NCBI GenBank assembly: GCA_025559845.1
Contig: CP048469.1
Coordinates: forward strand, 2,705,001-2,769,000
Origin: Agrobacterium tumefaciens
GTDB taxonomy: Bacteria; Pseudomonadota; Alphaproteobacteria; Rhizobiales; Rhizobiaceae
Direction: 5' to 3'
DNA length: 64,000 bases
A program made the translations under genes and the position numbers. The notes beneath the pieces were generated by a model. It was not told the DNA's origin. It worked only from the letters and a program-made list of their open reading frames with translations, and searched no databases. Positions 37,773 through 47,038 of this stretch are shown piece by piece (positions within the stretch are counted from its first letter, which is position 1; each line of letters opens with the position of its first letter).

Positions 37773-39113
37773 TCAGGCCTTTAGGATATGTTTTGCGGCG
37801 ATGCCCCGCCTTGCAAAGACGTTTCGGGTATCGATGATCAGTGGCGACCACTCCACGAGCGTCGCGTAGTCCACGTCGTCGTGATCGGTCGCGATAAGCA
37901 CGGCATCGAACGCACCGATGACCTCCTTGCGCCACGCGACAGACTGCATGCCCATCAAGGCGCTGTATTCGCGCGTTTTCGGGATTTCAGCCACGTAGGG
38001 ATCGTAATAGAACGGTTCGCCGCCACGCTCATGGATCAGCTCGATCAGCTTCAGAGACGGGCTTTCGCGAATGTCAGGCACGTTCTTCTTGTAGGCCAGT
38101 CCAAGCACCAGCACTTTGGAACGGCTCAATGCCTTGCCGGCATGAATATCCAGCGCCTCCGCAACGCGACCGATCACATGCCGGGGCATGCCGGTGTTGA
38201 TTTCGCCCGCCAGTTCGATGAAACGCGTCGGCAATTCATACTCACGCGATTTCCAGGTGAGGTAGAAAGGATCGATCGGAATACAGTGACCGCCGAGACC
38301 GGGGCCTGGATAAAAAGGCATATAACCGAAAGGTTTGGTCTTGGCCGCATCGATCACCTCCCAGATGTCGATGCCCATTGCCTCGTAGACCACCTTCAGT
38401 TCGTTGACGAGCGCGATGTTGACCGCTCGGAAAACGTTCTCGGTAATTTTCACCGCTTCAGCCGTCGCCGTCGTTGACACGGGAACAACTTTTTTCACGA
38501 CCGCACCGTAGAATGCCGTCATCAGCGTTCCCGCCGCTTCACCATCGCCGGCAACGACCTTCGGGATCGTCGATGTTTCAAAATCCCGATTGCCGGGGTC
38601 CTCGCGTTCCGGCGAAAAACCTATGAAGAAGTCGACGCCGGCCATCAGCCCGGATGTCTCAAGTATGGTTTTCACCACTCCATCGGTCGTACCGGGATAA
38701 GTGGTTGATTCCAGCACGATAAGCTGTCCCACACGAAGATGTGCAGCGATGTCACGGCAGGTTTTTTCGACGTAGGAGAGATCCGGTTCACGATATTTCG
38801 TCAGCGGCGTCGGCACACAGATGGCGATCACATCGCAATCAGCCAATTTCGAAAAATCGGATGTTGCAACAAACCCATCGTCTCGGCGCACCTCTTCCAG
38901 AACATCGTCCGAGACCGCCTCGATGTAGCTTCGACCCGCGTCGATCGCGATGATTTTACCGGGGTCGATATCGAACCCGGTGACCTTGTAGCCCGCCTTG
39001 GCGATTGTCATCGCCAGCGGCAGGCCGACATAGCCAAGTCCGATCACGCCTGCTCTGGCGCTCTTGGTTTCAATGGTGGTGAGCAAATTCTGGAAGGAGA
39101 CCGAGGAAGTCAA
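37773..39113 (-). CDS. UDP-sugar 6-dehydrogenase, WbpA/TviB type
   Basis: The 446-residue NAD-dependent enzyme oxidises C6 of a UDP-sugar to a uronic acid for surface polysaccharide. The Rossmann start is AGVIGLGYVGLPLAMTIAKA. The active-site Cys lies in GLGGHCIPIDPFYLTWK, the form typical of UDP-N-acetylhexosamine dehydrogenases (WbpA) rather than UDP-glucose dehydrogenase (GGSCFPKD). The C-terminal UDP-binding domain follows (LVLGLAYKKNVPDIRESPS). The only in-frame start is a TTG with GGAG about 12 bp upstream. Glycosyltransferase genes lie divergently. Confidence 0.92.
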   Translation of the reverse strand: MTSSVSFQNLLTTIETKSARAGVIGLGYVGLPLAMTIAKAGYKVTGFDIDPGKIIAIDAGRSYIEAVSDDVLEEVRRDDGFVATSDFSKLADCDVIAICVPTPLTKYREPDLSYVEKTCRDIAAHLRVGQLIVLESTTYPGTTDGVVKTILETSGLMAGVDFFIGFSPEREDPGNRDFETSTIPKVVAGDGEAAGTLMTAFYGAVVKKVVPVSTTATAEAVKITENVFRAVNIALVNELKVVYEAMGIDIWEVIDAAKTKPFGYMPFYPGPGLGGHCIPIDPFYLTWKSREYELPTRFIELAGEINTGMPRHVIGRVAEALDIHAGKALSRSKVLVLGLAYKKNVPDIRESPSLKLIELIHERGGEPFYYDPYVAEIPKTREYSALMGMQSVAWRKEVIGAFDAVLIATDHDDVDYATLVEWSPLIIDTRNVFARRGIAAKHILKA

Positions 39114-39234
39114 AGCGTGTTACGCTCCGCGCATTGCAAAAAGATGCCTTTCAGTTGGGCAAGAATGAACAAGCTGTCAAGGCTCGTGGTCCTCAAATTA
39201 CGGTTGACGCAGTGACAGCGGCCGACGCAAAACC

Positions 39235-40338
39235 ATGCAGATGAAAATCGCTTTTTATTCGCCGCTGAAATCTCCCAATCACCCTGTCCCTTCCGGAGAC
39301 CGGTTGATGGCGCGCCTTTTGATGAAAGCAATGGCGATGGGCGGCCATGAGGTTTATGTCGTTTCGGAGTTGCGGAGCTTCAACAAGCACCCCGATGCCC
39401 TCAGTCGAGCGGAGATAAATGCTGCGGCAGAACGTGAAGTGGCACGGATTTCCGGGGTTTGGAAAAGCGAAGGCAAACCCGATCTCTGGTTTTGCTATCA
39501 TCCCTATTACAAGGCGCCCGATCTCTTGGGACCAACGCTTTGCAGGGAATTCGATGTTGCATACGTCACGGCCGAAGCGTCTTATGCTCCCAAGCGCAAT
39601 GCGATGGGATGGCAGGACATACAGGATGGACTTCTGTCCGCATTGGCAGATGCTGCCGTCAACATCTGCTTTACCGCACGGGATCAGGACGGGCTCTTGC
39701 GGGCCTCACCGGTCGTTCACACAGCAATGTTACCTCCCTTCATCGAAACCGGCGCCTTCCGTGATAACGAGCCAACGCCCGTAGAGGGAAAACTGATTGC
39801 AGTCGCAATGATGCGAGCGGGTGACAAGCTCAGCAGCTATCAAGCGCTGGCCAATGCGCTGGTGATGTTGCCGAACGATCTGGAATGGACGCTCGACATT
39901 GTGGGAGACGGACCCGAACGCGAACAGGTGGAGGCCATGTTCCGACCCGTCGACGCTCGGCAGCTCGTATGGCACGGCGAAAAACCCTCCACCGAAATAC
40001 CCAACCTTCTCTCCAAGGCATCGATCTATGTCTGGCCGGGACATGGTGAGGCTTACGGGCTTGCCTATCTGGAGGCGCAAGCAGCAGGTCTTCCGGTTAT
40101 CGCGGAGCAGACGGCCGGGGTGCCGGAGGTGGTAAAATCTGGAATGACCGGACGATTGACGCGCGCAGGCGATACGGGCGCCTACGCAAAAGCGATCGAG
40201 TCCCTGCTGACCGATGAGACAAGTCGTCGGATTTTGGCCGACGGCGCTCGCCGCTTTGTCATGGAGGAACGGTCGCTGGAGAAAGCTGCCGAACGATTAA
40301 ACGACATTCTTTCGCAAACGAAGGCGCAGAAACCATGA
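39235..40338 (+). CDS. Glycosyltransferase family 4-like protein
   Basis: The 367-residue GT-B-fold enzyme starts with MKIAFYSPLKSPNHPVPSGD after a short lead; an ATG at 39241 is an equally good start, and neither has a strong ribosome site. The C-terminal retaining-GT motif is clear (PGHGEAYGLAYLEAQAAGLP, an E-x7-E pattern), and DIVGDGPEREQVEAMF marks the sugar-nucleotide domain. It transfers a sugar to an unknown acceptor, probably in surface glycan assembly. It overlaps the deacetylase gene by ATGA. Confidence 0.9.
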   Translation: MQMKIAFYSPLKSPNHPVPSGDRLMARLLMKAMAMGGHEVYVVSELRSFNKHPDALSRAEINAAAEREVARISGVWKSEGKPDLWFCYHPYYKAPDLLGPTLCREFDVAYVTAEASYAPKRNAMGWQDIQDGLLSALADAAVNICFTARDQDGLLRASPVVHTAMLPPFIETGAFRDNEPTPVEGKLIAVAMMRAGDKLSSYQALANALVMLPNDLEWTLDIVGDGPEREQVEAMFRPVDARQLVWHGEKPSTEIPNLLSKASIYVWPGHGEAYGLAYLEAQAAGLPVIAEQTAGVPEVVKSGMTGRLTRAGDTGAYAKAIESLLTDETSRRILADGARRFVMEERSLEKAAERLNDILSQTKAQKP

Positions 40339-41078
40339 GTGTGGAAAAGCTTGTTGCTGCCTTGGACGCATGCGCGAAGCGTGGTGTCACAGCCGATCTC
40401 TGGCTGAGAGATGACGACGCGGTCGAACCCACGGCAAAACTCGATCGATTGCTCTGTCTCTCCGAAGACTTTTCGGTGCCAATGACCCTTGCCGTCATTC
40501 CGGTTGCCACGTCGGAGAAGTTGTCGACCTATCTCGATGGCGCACCTCTTGCAACTGTCGCCGTCCATGGCTGGTCCCATACCAACTATGCGACGAAGGA
40601 GGAAAAGAAGCAGGAGTTGGGGCGCCATCGGGAAACGGCCGTCGTTGTCGCGGAGCTACAATCCGGACTGCGAAAACTACGCGATCTGCATGGTGGACGT
40701 TTCACGCCGATGCTCGTCCCACCTTGGAACCGCATCGATGCCGGTGTCGTCAGCGAACTACCGCAAATCGGCTATCGTGCCCTTTCCGTGTTTGGCCCGG
40801 AAAAGGCGACAGAACCGCCATCTCAGAATACCCATGTCGATGTCATGGACTGGCATGGCACGCGCGGCGGACGCGACCACGACACTCTGTTCGCGGAAAC
40901 AGCCACTCGCATAACAACAACAATGGAAGATGGTGGGACGACAGGTATCCTCACCCATCATCTGGTGCACGACGAAAACGTCTGGCGATTTTTGACGATG
41001 CTCCTGGAAGTCACGACAGATCATCCGGCATGCCGCTGGCGTTCGTCCGCCGATCTTATCGAAACGCCTTCACCATGA
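40335..41078 (+). CDS. Polysaccharide deacetylase-family protein
   Basis: The 247-residue protein has a NodB-like fold: the catalytic and metal Asp pair in LRDDDAVEPT and the metal motif HGWSHTNY (H-x3-H). Later elements are PPWNRIDAGVV and ILTHHLVHDENVW. It has no signal peptide, so it acts inside the cell, perhaps on a lipid-linked or nucleotide-linked amino sugar. Translation is coupled to the GT4 gene. The stop overlaps the end of the convergent GT32-like gene by 9 bp. Confidence 0.87.
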   Translation: MSVEKLVAALDACAKRGVTADLWLRDDDAVEPTAKLDRLLCLSEDFSVPMTLAVIPVATSEKLSTYLDGAPLATVAVHGWSHTNYATKEEKKQELGRHRETAVVVAELQSGLRKLRDLHGGRFTPMLVPPWNRIDAGVVSELPQIGYRALSVFGPEKATEPPSQNTHVDVMDWHGTRGGRDHDTLFAETATRITTTMEDGGTTGILTHHLVHDENVWRFLTMLLEVTTDHPACRWRSSADLIETPSP

Positions 41079-42032
41079 TTTCCAGGCAATCAGCAATCCA
41101 CCATCCTCGTCCTGAAGGCCGGCCCTGACAGCTTCTACCTCGTCAAACGGCGCACGATCGGCCATGGATGCGGCAACGAAATCTGCTGGTGCCAAGCTGA
41201 TACTTCCTGCCCGGGCGATAATCGTGAAGATCAATGGTCCCGTGGCCCACCAGGCAGGAGCACGCGGCATATCCCTGACAATGCCTGGAAAGGCGTCGAG
41301 AAGCTTGCGAAAGACAGGATGCCCGGCAGGTGCCGCAATAAACGAATTGGCCAGGAGAACGCTGCCTTTTCCGGTCTCGCGTGGTGTTTTTTCATCGAAA
41401 GCCATAAGCCCGATCATCGGCAAAACGGCATCGAAGCTCAAATCATCGCGCGCCGGATACCAGTCGCAATCGAGATAAATACCGCCGAAACGGTCCAGCA
41501 GCTTGTAACGAGCAACATCGACGGCACCGGGATAGTCGCGTTTGTCCAACATGGTCTTGAAGGTCGCGTCGGCAAAAACACCTTCACGCTCCAACCCGTC
41601 CTCGCGCCATAAAAAATATTCATAACCGTTCGCCCGCGCATGAGCCTCCCATGCGACGGTCGATACCGGTGGAGGTTTATCGCCGATCCATATTTGGTGG
41701 ATAATTTTGGGCACCGGCTGCCGACTTTTTTCCGCGACGGTGCGACGCTCCTCCACTGAGAACTGCGCGTATTTTGCGAGCGTCGAAGGGGGCGGTACCA
41801 GCGTGTACTGATAGCCGATCTTCGCAATCCTGTCGCCCTCGGCCTTGGCAAGGCGCAGACGGGCAGCATGCAACCTTCGCGGAAGCCCAAGCACCGTCGG
41901 CTCACCCATCAGGTGCCCATCCTCAACCGCAACGAGTGAAGACAGGATCGCATGCGCCTCGGCATATTTGCCATTCCCCTGCAACTGTCGGGCCTTATCC
42001 AGCAATGCGTCGTAATATTTCTTGTCCGACAT
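41070..42032 (-). CDS. Glycosyltransferase with DxD motif (GT32-like)
   Basis: The 320-residue protein has an N-terminal helical part (about residues 1-105) followed by a glycosyltransferase sugar-binding domain (PKIIHQIWIGDKPPP, then RYKLLDRFGGIYLDCDWYPA). DCD is the metal- and nucleotide-sugar-binding DxD motif. Such enzymes resemble yeast Och1 and capsule synthesis transferases. It converges on the GT4-deacetylase pair and is divergent from the ABC transporter operon. Acceptor and donor are unknown. Confidence 0.87.
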   Translation of the reverse strand: MSDKKYYDALLDKARQLQGNGKYAEAHAILSSLVAVEDGHLMGEPTVLGLPRRLHAARLRLAKAEGDRIAKIGYQYTLVPPPSTLAKYAQFSVEERRTVAEKSRQPVPKIIHQIWIGDKPPPVSTVAWEAHARANGYEYFLWREDGLEREGVFADATFKTMLDKRDYPGAVDVARYKLLDRFGGIYLDCDWYPARDDLSFDAVLPMIGLMAFDEKTPRETGKGSVLLANSFIAAPAGHPVFRKLLDAFPGIVRDMPRAPAWWATGPLIFTIIARAGSISLAPADFVAASMADRAPFDEVEAVRAGLQDEDGGLLIAWKSW

Positions 42033-42244
42033 TTAACCCTGTCCCGAAACACTGACTCACATATCGCCAAACCGAAGCCGCCAGGCAAGTCGCCGATTTA
42101 AGAAGCCGGCTTCGAATTCGCAGCATATACAGGTGTTTCAAGGGCATAGACAGACACAAAGCCCTACGATAACGTGACGTTAGAGCCTTGGATGAACTTT
42201 GTCGCAAGGCAATACTCAAGAAGACGACAGGGAACCTTTTTGGC

Positions 42245-44140
42245 ATGAGCGCAGGCGCGGATTTGCTCCGCATCGAAAACTTGCAGGTGTCGTTTTCTCT
42301 CATGGGAGGAACCATCAATGCGGTAAGGGGCGCCAGCCTCCGCATTCTGCCGGGCAAGGTAACGGCGCTCGTCGGCGAATCCGGCTCCGGCAAGTCCGTG
42401 ATCGGCCAGACCATCATGGGTATCCAGGCCAAAACCGCACGCGTGACGGGTCGCGTCCTGTTTTCCGATCCGGCCCTTCCAGCGCAGGCGCCAGTCGATC
42501 TGCTGCAACTGCCGAAAGACGGCAGGGAAATCCGCGCCATACGTGGTAACCGCATCGGCCTGATCTTTCAGGAACCGATGACATCGTTTTCAGCGCTGCA
42601 CACAATCGGTAACCAGATCGATGAAGCGCTTAGAATTCACAGTGTCCTGACGCCAGCGCACCGTCTCGAAAAAATGCACGAGACGCTTGATCTCGTCGGC
42701 TTTTCCAATCCGGCCAAGATCTGCAACATGTATCCGTTCGAGCTTTCAGGCGGCATGCGTCAGCGCGCCATGATCGCGATGGCACTGATCTGCCGCCCTG
42801 CGCTATTGATCGCAGACGAGCCGACGACGGCTCTGGATGTGACCATTCAGGCCCAGATCTTGAAGTTGTTGCGCGATCTGCAGAGCCGACTAAACATGGG
42901 CATGCTGCTTATTACTCACGATCTCGGCGTTGTCGCCAACATCGCCGACGAAGTTGCCGTCATTTACCAGGGCGAGATCATGGAGGCCGGTCCCGTCGAC
43001 GACATCTTCAGGGCTCCCAGCCACCCCTATCTCAAGGGGTTGATGGCTGCCGTGCCGCATTTCGACATGAAACCCGGCCAGAGGCTGAAAGCACTTCGTG
43101 AAATCACGGTCGATCACGAAAGTCTGGTCGGCAAGAAGAAAGTCGCTCAGAGCGACAAAGCACCTGATACGATTCTGACGGTCGACAACATCAGCAAGAC
43201 CTTCACGACGCGCAAATCCAGCTGGTTCCGCAGTGGCAAGGCTAACGCCACCAAGGCGGTCAATAGCGTCAGTTTCGAGATTCGCCGGGGCGAATGTCTC
43301 GGCCTCGTTGGAGAGAGCGGCAGCGGCAAAACCACTGTCAGCAAGATTCTCATGCGTGCCGTCCGACCGGACGAAGGTTCGGTAACGTTTCACAGCCGAG
43401 ATGGCGACATCGACGTCCTGAATGCGCAGGACGACGACCTCAAGCAGTTGCGCTCCAAAATCCAGATGGTGTTCCAGGACCCAATTTCGTCTCTGTCGCC
43501 GCGCATGACAGTGGGAAATATCCTGAGTGAACCTCTGGAAATCCATCGTCGCGGCGATGCGAAATATCGTGCGGAGAAGGTTCGTAATCTTCTCAAGGCC
43601 ATCGGCCTTGGCGAAAGTGCCCTCAATCGTTATCCGCACAGCTTTTCAGGTGGCCAGCGCCAACGCATTGGCATTGCCAGAGCCCTGACGCTTGGCCCTG
43701 AGCTTCTCATCTGCGACGAGCCGGTTTCCGCCCTCGATGTGTCGGTGCAGGCGCAAATTCTCAATCTGCTGAAGGATTTGCAGCAGGATCTCGGTTTGAC
43801 CTATCTCTTCATCTCCCACAATCTGGCGGTCGTCGACTACATGGCAGACCGCGTCGCGGTCATGTGTGAAGGCCGTATCGTCGAGCTCGCGCCACGGGAA
43901 ATCTTGATGCGGTCGCCGGTCCACCCCTATACCAAATCTCTGCTGGCTGCGGTTCCGTTCCCCGATCTGGACCGCCCTCTCGACTTTCGCACCATCGGCA
44001 AGATCAGCGCGACGGGCAAATTCGATTGGGGCAAGCAGTTCCGCGATGAGGGCGAAGGAACGATGATCTCCGCAGATCTGGGTGAAGGCCATTTCGTGCT
44101 CGCCAACGGCAGCGCCGATATCCGAGAGTTGCGACCTTGA
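42245..44140 (+). CDS. Dipeptide/oligosaccharide-type ABC transporter, fused double ATPase
   Basis: The 631-residue protein joins two ATPase domains (DppD- and DppF-like). The first has Walker A GESGSGKSVI, signature LSGGMRQRAMIAMAL and Walker B LLIADEPTTALD. The second has GESGSGKTTV, FSGGQRQRIGIARAL and LLICDEPVSALD. Each domain carries the oligopeptide-type C-terminal extension (HPYLKGLMAAVPHFD, HPYTKSLLAAVPFPD). The ATG at 42245 has AGGGAA upstream; in-frame codons from 42188 are less likely. It is the first gene of the transporter operon and overlaps the next gene by TTGA. Confidence 0.93.
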   Translation: MSAGADLLRIENLQVSFSLMGGTINAVRGASLRILPGKVTALVGESGSGKSVIGQTIMGIQAKTARVTGRVLFSDPALPAQAPVDLLQLPKDGREIRAIRGNRIGLIFQEPMTSFSALHTIGNQIDEALRIHSVLTPAHRLEKMHETLDLVGFSNPAKICNMYPFELSGGMRQRAMIAMALICRPALLIADEPTTALDVTIQAQILKLLRDLQSRLNMGMLLITHDLGVVANIADEVAVIYQGEIMEAGPVDDIFRAPSHPYLKGLMAAVPHFDMKPGQRLKALREITVDHESLVGKKKVAQSDKAPDTILTVDNISKTFTTRKSSWFRSGKANATKAVNSVSFEIRRGECLGLVGESGSGKTTVSKILMRAVRPDEGSVTFHSRDGDIDVLNAQDDDLKQLRSKIQMVFQDPISSLSPRMTVGNILSEPLEIHRRGDAKYRAEKVRNLLKAIGLGESALNRYPHSFSGGQRQRIGIARALTLGPELLICDEPVSALDVSVQAQILNLLKDLQQDLGLTYLFISHNLAVVDYMADRVAVMCEGRIVELAPREILMRSPVHPYTKSLLAAVPFPDLDRPLDFRTIGKISATGKFDWGKQFRDEGEGTMISADLGEGHFVLANGSADIRELRP

Positions 44141-46038
44141 TTACCCGCCGCACAACACTTGGCCTGCTGGCCTCCGTTTTTCTGCCGTTCACGGCACGGG
44201 CAGCTTATGTCGACCCTGGCTTTTTCAAGGAAAAAAAGGACAAGGGCGAATTGCCGGATGTTTCCGAGCGTTTGCCGAAAAATCCCCGCATCATCAACAT
44301 GAAAGAGCTTGGCCGTGAGCCGGGTAAACATGGCGGTTCAGCACGAATGCTGATCGGCGGGCAGCGAGACATCCGTCTGATGCCGATCAACAGCTACGCA
44401 CGTCTTGTCGGCTATGATGAGAACTTCAATTTCCAGCCGGATATTCTTGAGAGCTACGACATTCAGGAAGAGCGGATCTTCACGTTGAAACTGCGAGACG
44501 GCCATAAATGGTCGGACGGCAGTGACTTCACGACGGAGGATTTTCGTTATTTCTGGGAGGATGTTGCCCTCAACCGTGAAATCCACAAGGGTGGCCCGCC
44601 GATCGAATTGCTTGTCTATGACAAGCCGCCGCTCATCGAAATCATTGATCGCCTGACCGTTCGCTACACCTGGGAAGGCCCTAACCCGGATTTCCTGGCA
44701 AAGCTTGCCGCCGCCTCCCCCGCGCGACTGTGTCTGCCGGCCGCCTACATGAAGCAATTCCACGTCAAATATCAGACGGCGGAAAATCTCGCGAAGCTCA
44801 TCAAGAAAAACAAGACCGATGACTGGAGCGGATTGCACATCAAGATGTCGCGGCAGGTTCGTCCGGAAAACCCTGCATTGCCGACACTCGACGCATGGCG
44901 CAACATGACATCGCCACCGGCCGAACAATTCGTGTTTGAGCGAAACCCCTATTATCATCGTGTCGATGAAAATGGCCTGCAACTGCCCTATCTCGATCGT
45001 TTCCTTCTGAACGTGACGTCATCAGACATCATTTCGGCAAAAACGGCATCTGGAGACAGCGACATCCAGTTCCTTGGCCTCGATTTCACTGACTACACCT
45101 TTTTGAAGGATGCCGAAGAGCGCTTCCCCTTGAAGGTCAATCTCTACAAACGATCGCAGGGTTCACGCATAGCCTTGTTGCCGAACCTGACCTGTGGCGA
45201 TGCGGTCTGGCGGGAGGCGTTCCGCGATGTCCGCGTGCGCCGCGCCTTGTCGCTGGCGATCAATCGGCACGAAATCAACATGGTGTGCTTTTACGGTCTG
45301 GCGACCGAGAGCGCCGATACCGTGCTGCCTGAAAGTCCGCTCTATCGTCCGGAATTCGCCAAAGCCTGGAGCGAATTCGATCCCGCGCACGCCAACCGTC
45401 TCCTGGATGAAGCGGGCCTCGACAAACGCGACAGCAAGGGCATGCGGCTCCTTCCAGACGGCCGGCCGGCCCACATCATCGCTGAAACCGCGGGTGAAAG
45501 CACCCTCGAGACCGATGTGATGGAGCTCGTCACCGATCACTGGCGGCACGTCGGCATCTCGCTTTCGGTGCGCCCGACCCAGCGCGACGTTTTCCGTAAA
45601 CGTGCCATGGGTGGCGAGGTCATGATGTCCGTCTGGATGGGCATGGACAACGGGGTGCCAAACGCCGACATGTTGCCCTCTGGCCTTGCGCCGACGGGCG
45701 ACGACCAGTTGCAATGGCCCGTCTGGGGCGTGCATTATCTGTCCGGTGGACGCGAAGGCACGGCCCCCGATCTGCCTGAGGCCGCTCAATTGCTGGCAAT
45801 GTTGAAGGAGTGGCGACGCACGGTATCCGACGAGGACCGCAAGCGGATCTGGCTTGAGATGCTGGAGCTTTATTCACAGCAGGTTTTCTCGATCGGCCTC
45901 GTCAACGGAGCGCTCCAACCGGTCGTTCACGTCACGCGCATGCGCAATGTGCCGGAGAAAGCACTGTTCGGTTACGAGCCAACGTCCTATCTCGGCGTCT
46001 ATATGCCGGATGCCTTCTGGTACGACGGAGACGCTTGA
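44137..46038 (+). CDS. ABC transporter substrate-binding protein, family 5 (large class)
   Basis: The 633-residue exported protein has an N-terminus MITRRTTLGLLASVFLPFTARA that resembles a twin-arginine (Tat) signal with cleavage near residue 22. The family 5 binding-protein phrases include LKLRDGHKWSDGSDFTTEDF and DVRVRRALSLAINR. At over 600 residues it belongs to the large class that includes oligosaccharide as well as peptide binders. The start is a TTG overlapping the ATPase stop; later ATGs would remove the signal. The ligand is unknown. Confidence 0.9.
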   Translation: MITRRTTLGLLASVFLPFTARAAYVDPGFFKEKKDKGELPDVSERLPKNPRIINMKELGREPGKHGGSARMLIGGQRDIRLMPINSYARLVGYDENFNFQPDILESYDIQEERIFTLKLRDGHKWSDGSDFTTEDFRYFWEDVALNREIHKGGPPIELLVYDKPPLIEIIDRLTVRYTWEGPNPDFLAKLAAASPARLCLPAAYMKQFHVKYQTAENLAKLIKKNKTDDWSGLHIKMSRQVRPENPALPTLDAWRNMTSPPAEQFVFERNPYYHRVDENGLQLPYLDRFLLNVTSSDIISAKTASGDSDIQFLGLDFTDYTFLKDAEERFPLKVNLYKRSQGSRIALLPNLTCGDAVWREAFRDVRVRRALSLAINRHEINMVCFYGLATESADTVLPESPLYRPEFAKAWSEFDPAHANRLLDEAGLDKRDSKGMRLLPDGRPAHIIAETAGESTLETDVMELVTDHWRHVGISLSVRPTQRDVFRKRAMGGEVMMSVWMGMDNGVPNADMLPSGLAPTGDDQLQWPVWGVHYLSGGREGTAPDLPEAAQLLAMLKEWRRTVSDEDRKRIWLEMLELYSQQVFSIGLVNGALQPVVHVTRMRNVPEKALFGYEPTSYLGVYMPDAFWYDGDA

Positions 46039-46039
46039 T

Positions 46040-47038
46040 ATGTTGCGGTACATTCTCAAGCGCATCCTCGTGATGATCCCCACCCTGATCCTGATCTCGA
46101 TGTTGGTCTTCACCATCATCGAGTTACCGCCAGGGGATTATTTCGAAAGTTATGTCGCCGAAATGCGCGCCATGGGCGAGACAGCCAATATGGCGGAAAT
46201 CGAGGAACTGCGTGTCCGTTACGGTTTCGACCAACCTGCGCCCATTCGTTATCTCCGATGGGTCAGCGGCATGCTGGTCGGCGATTTCGGCTATTCCTTC
46301 GAATATCAGCTTCCGGTCAACGAAGTCGTGGGCGACCGCCTGTGGCTGACCGTTCTGGTGTCCTTTGTCACCATTATCGTTACATGGCTGATCGCGTTCC
46401 CGATCGGCATCTACTCCGCTACCCACAAATACAGCTGGGGAGATTACGGGCTGACGTTTTTGGGGTTGCTGGGCATCGCCATTCCCAACTTCATGCTGGC
46501 GCTAATCCTGATGTATTTCGCCAACATATGGTTCGGCATTTCCATCGGCCATCTGATGGATCGTGAATATCTCAATCAGGCGATGAGCTGGGCCAAGTTC
46601 AAATCAATCCTTGAACATCTGTGGATTCCCGTCCTGATCATTGGAACGGCGGGAACGGCCGGCATGATCCGGCGCCTGCGCGCCAATCTGCTGGACGAGT
46701 TGCAGAAACAATATGTCGTCACCGCACGCGCCAAGGGGCTTCACCCTTTCAAGGTCCTGATCAAGTACCCGCTCCGCATGGCATTGAACTTCTTCATCTC
46801 AGACATCGGCTCGATCCTGCCGGCCATTATCTCCGGTGCGGAAATCACCGCCGTCGTTTTGTCGCTGGAAACCACCGGTCCGATGCTCATCAGAGCGTTG
46901 CAGAGCCAGGATATGTATCTTGCCGGCTCGTTCCTGATGTTCCTGGCTTTCCTGACGGTGATCGGTGTTCTTGTCTCCGACATCGCGCTTGCCATACTTG
47001 ACCCGAGAATCCGCTTCGGAGGCGATAACGTCAAATGA
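46040..47038 (+). CDS. ABC transporter permease, DppB-type
   Basis: The 332-residue inner-membrane permease begins MLRYILKRILVMIPTLILIS, followed by the charged periplasmic region and further helices. The ATPase-contact loop is VVTARAKGLHPFKVLIKYPL. It begins 1 bp after the binding-protein stop and overlaps the next permease gene by ATGA, so the four transporter genes form one operon. An in-frame reading from 45854 lies inside the binding-protein gene and is not used. Confidence 0.93.
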   Translation: MLRYILKRILVMIPTLILISMLVFTIIELPPGDYFESYVAEMRAMGETANMAEIEELRVRYGFDQPAPIRYLRWVSGMLVGDFGYSFEYQLPVNEVVGDRLWLTVLVSFVTIIVTWLIAFPIGIYSATHKYSWGDYGLTFLGLLGIAIPNFMLALILMYFANIWFGISIGHLMDREYLNQAMSWAKFKSILEHLWIPVLIIGTAGTAGMIRRLRANLLDELQKQYVVTARAKGLHPFKVLIKYPLRMALNFFISDIGSILPAIISGAEITAVVLSLETTGPMLIRALQSQDMYLAGSFLMFLAFLTVIGVLVSDIALAILDPRIRFGGDNVK

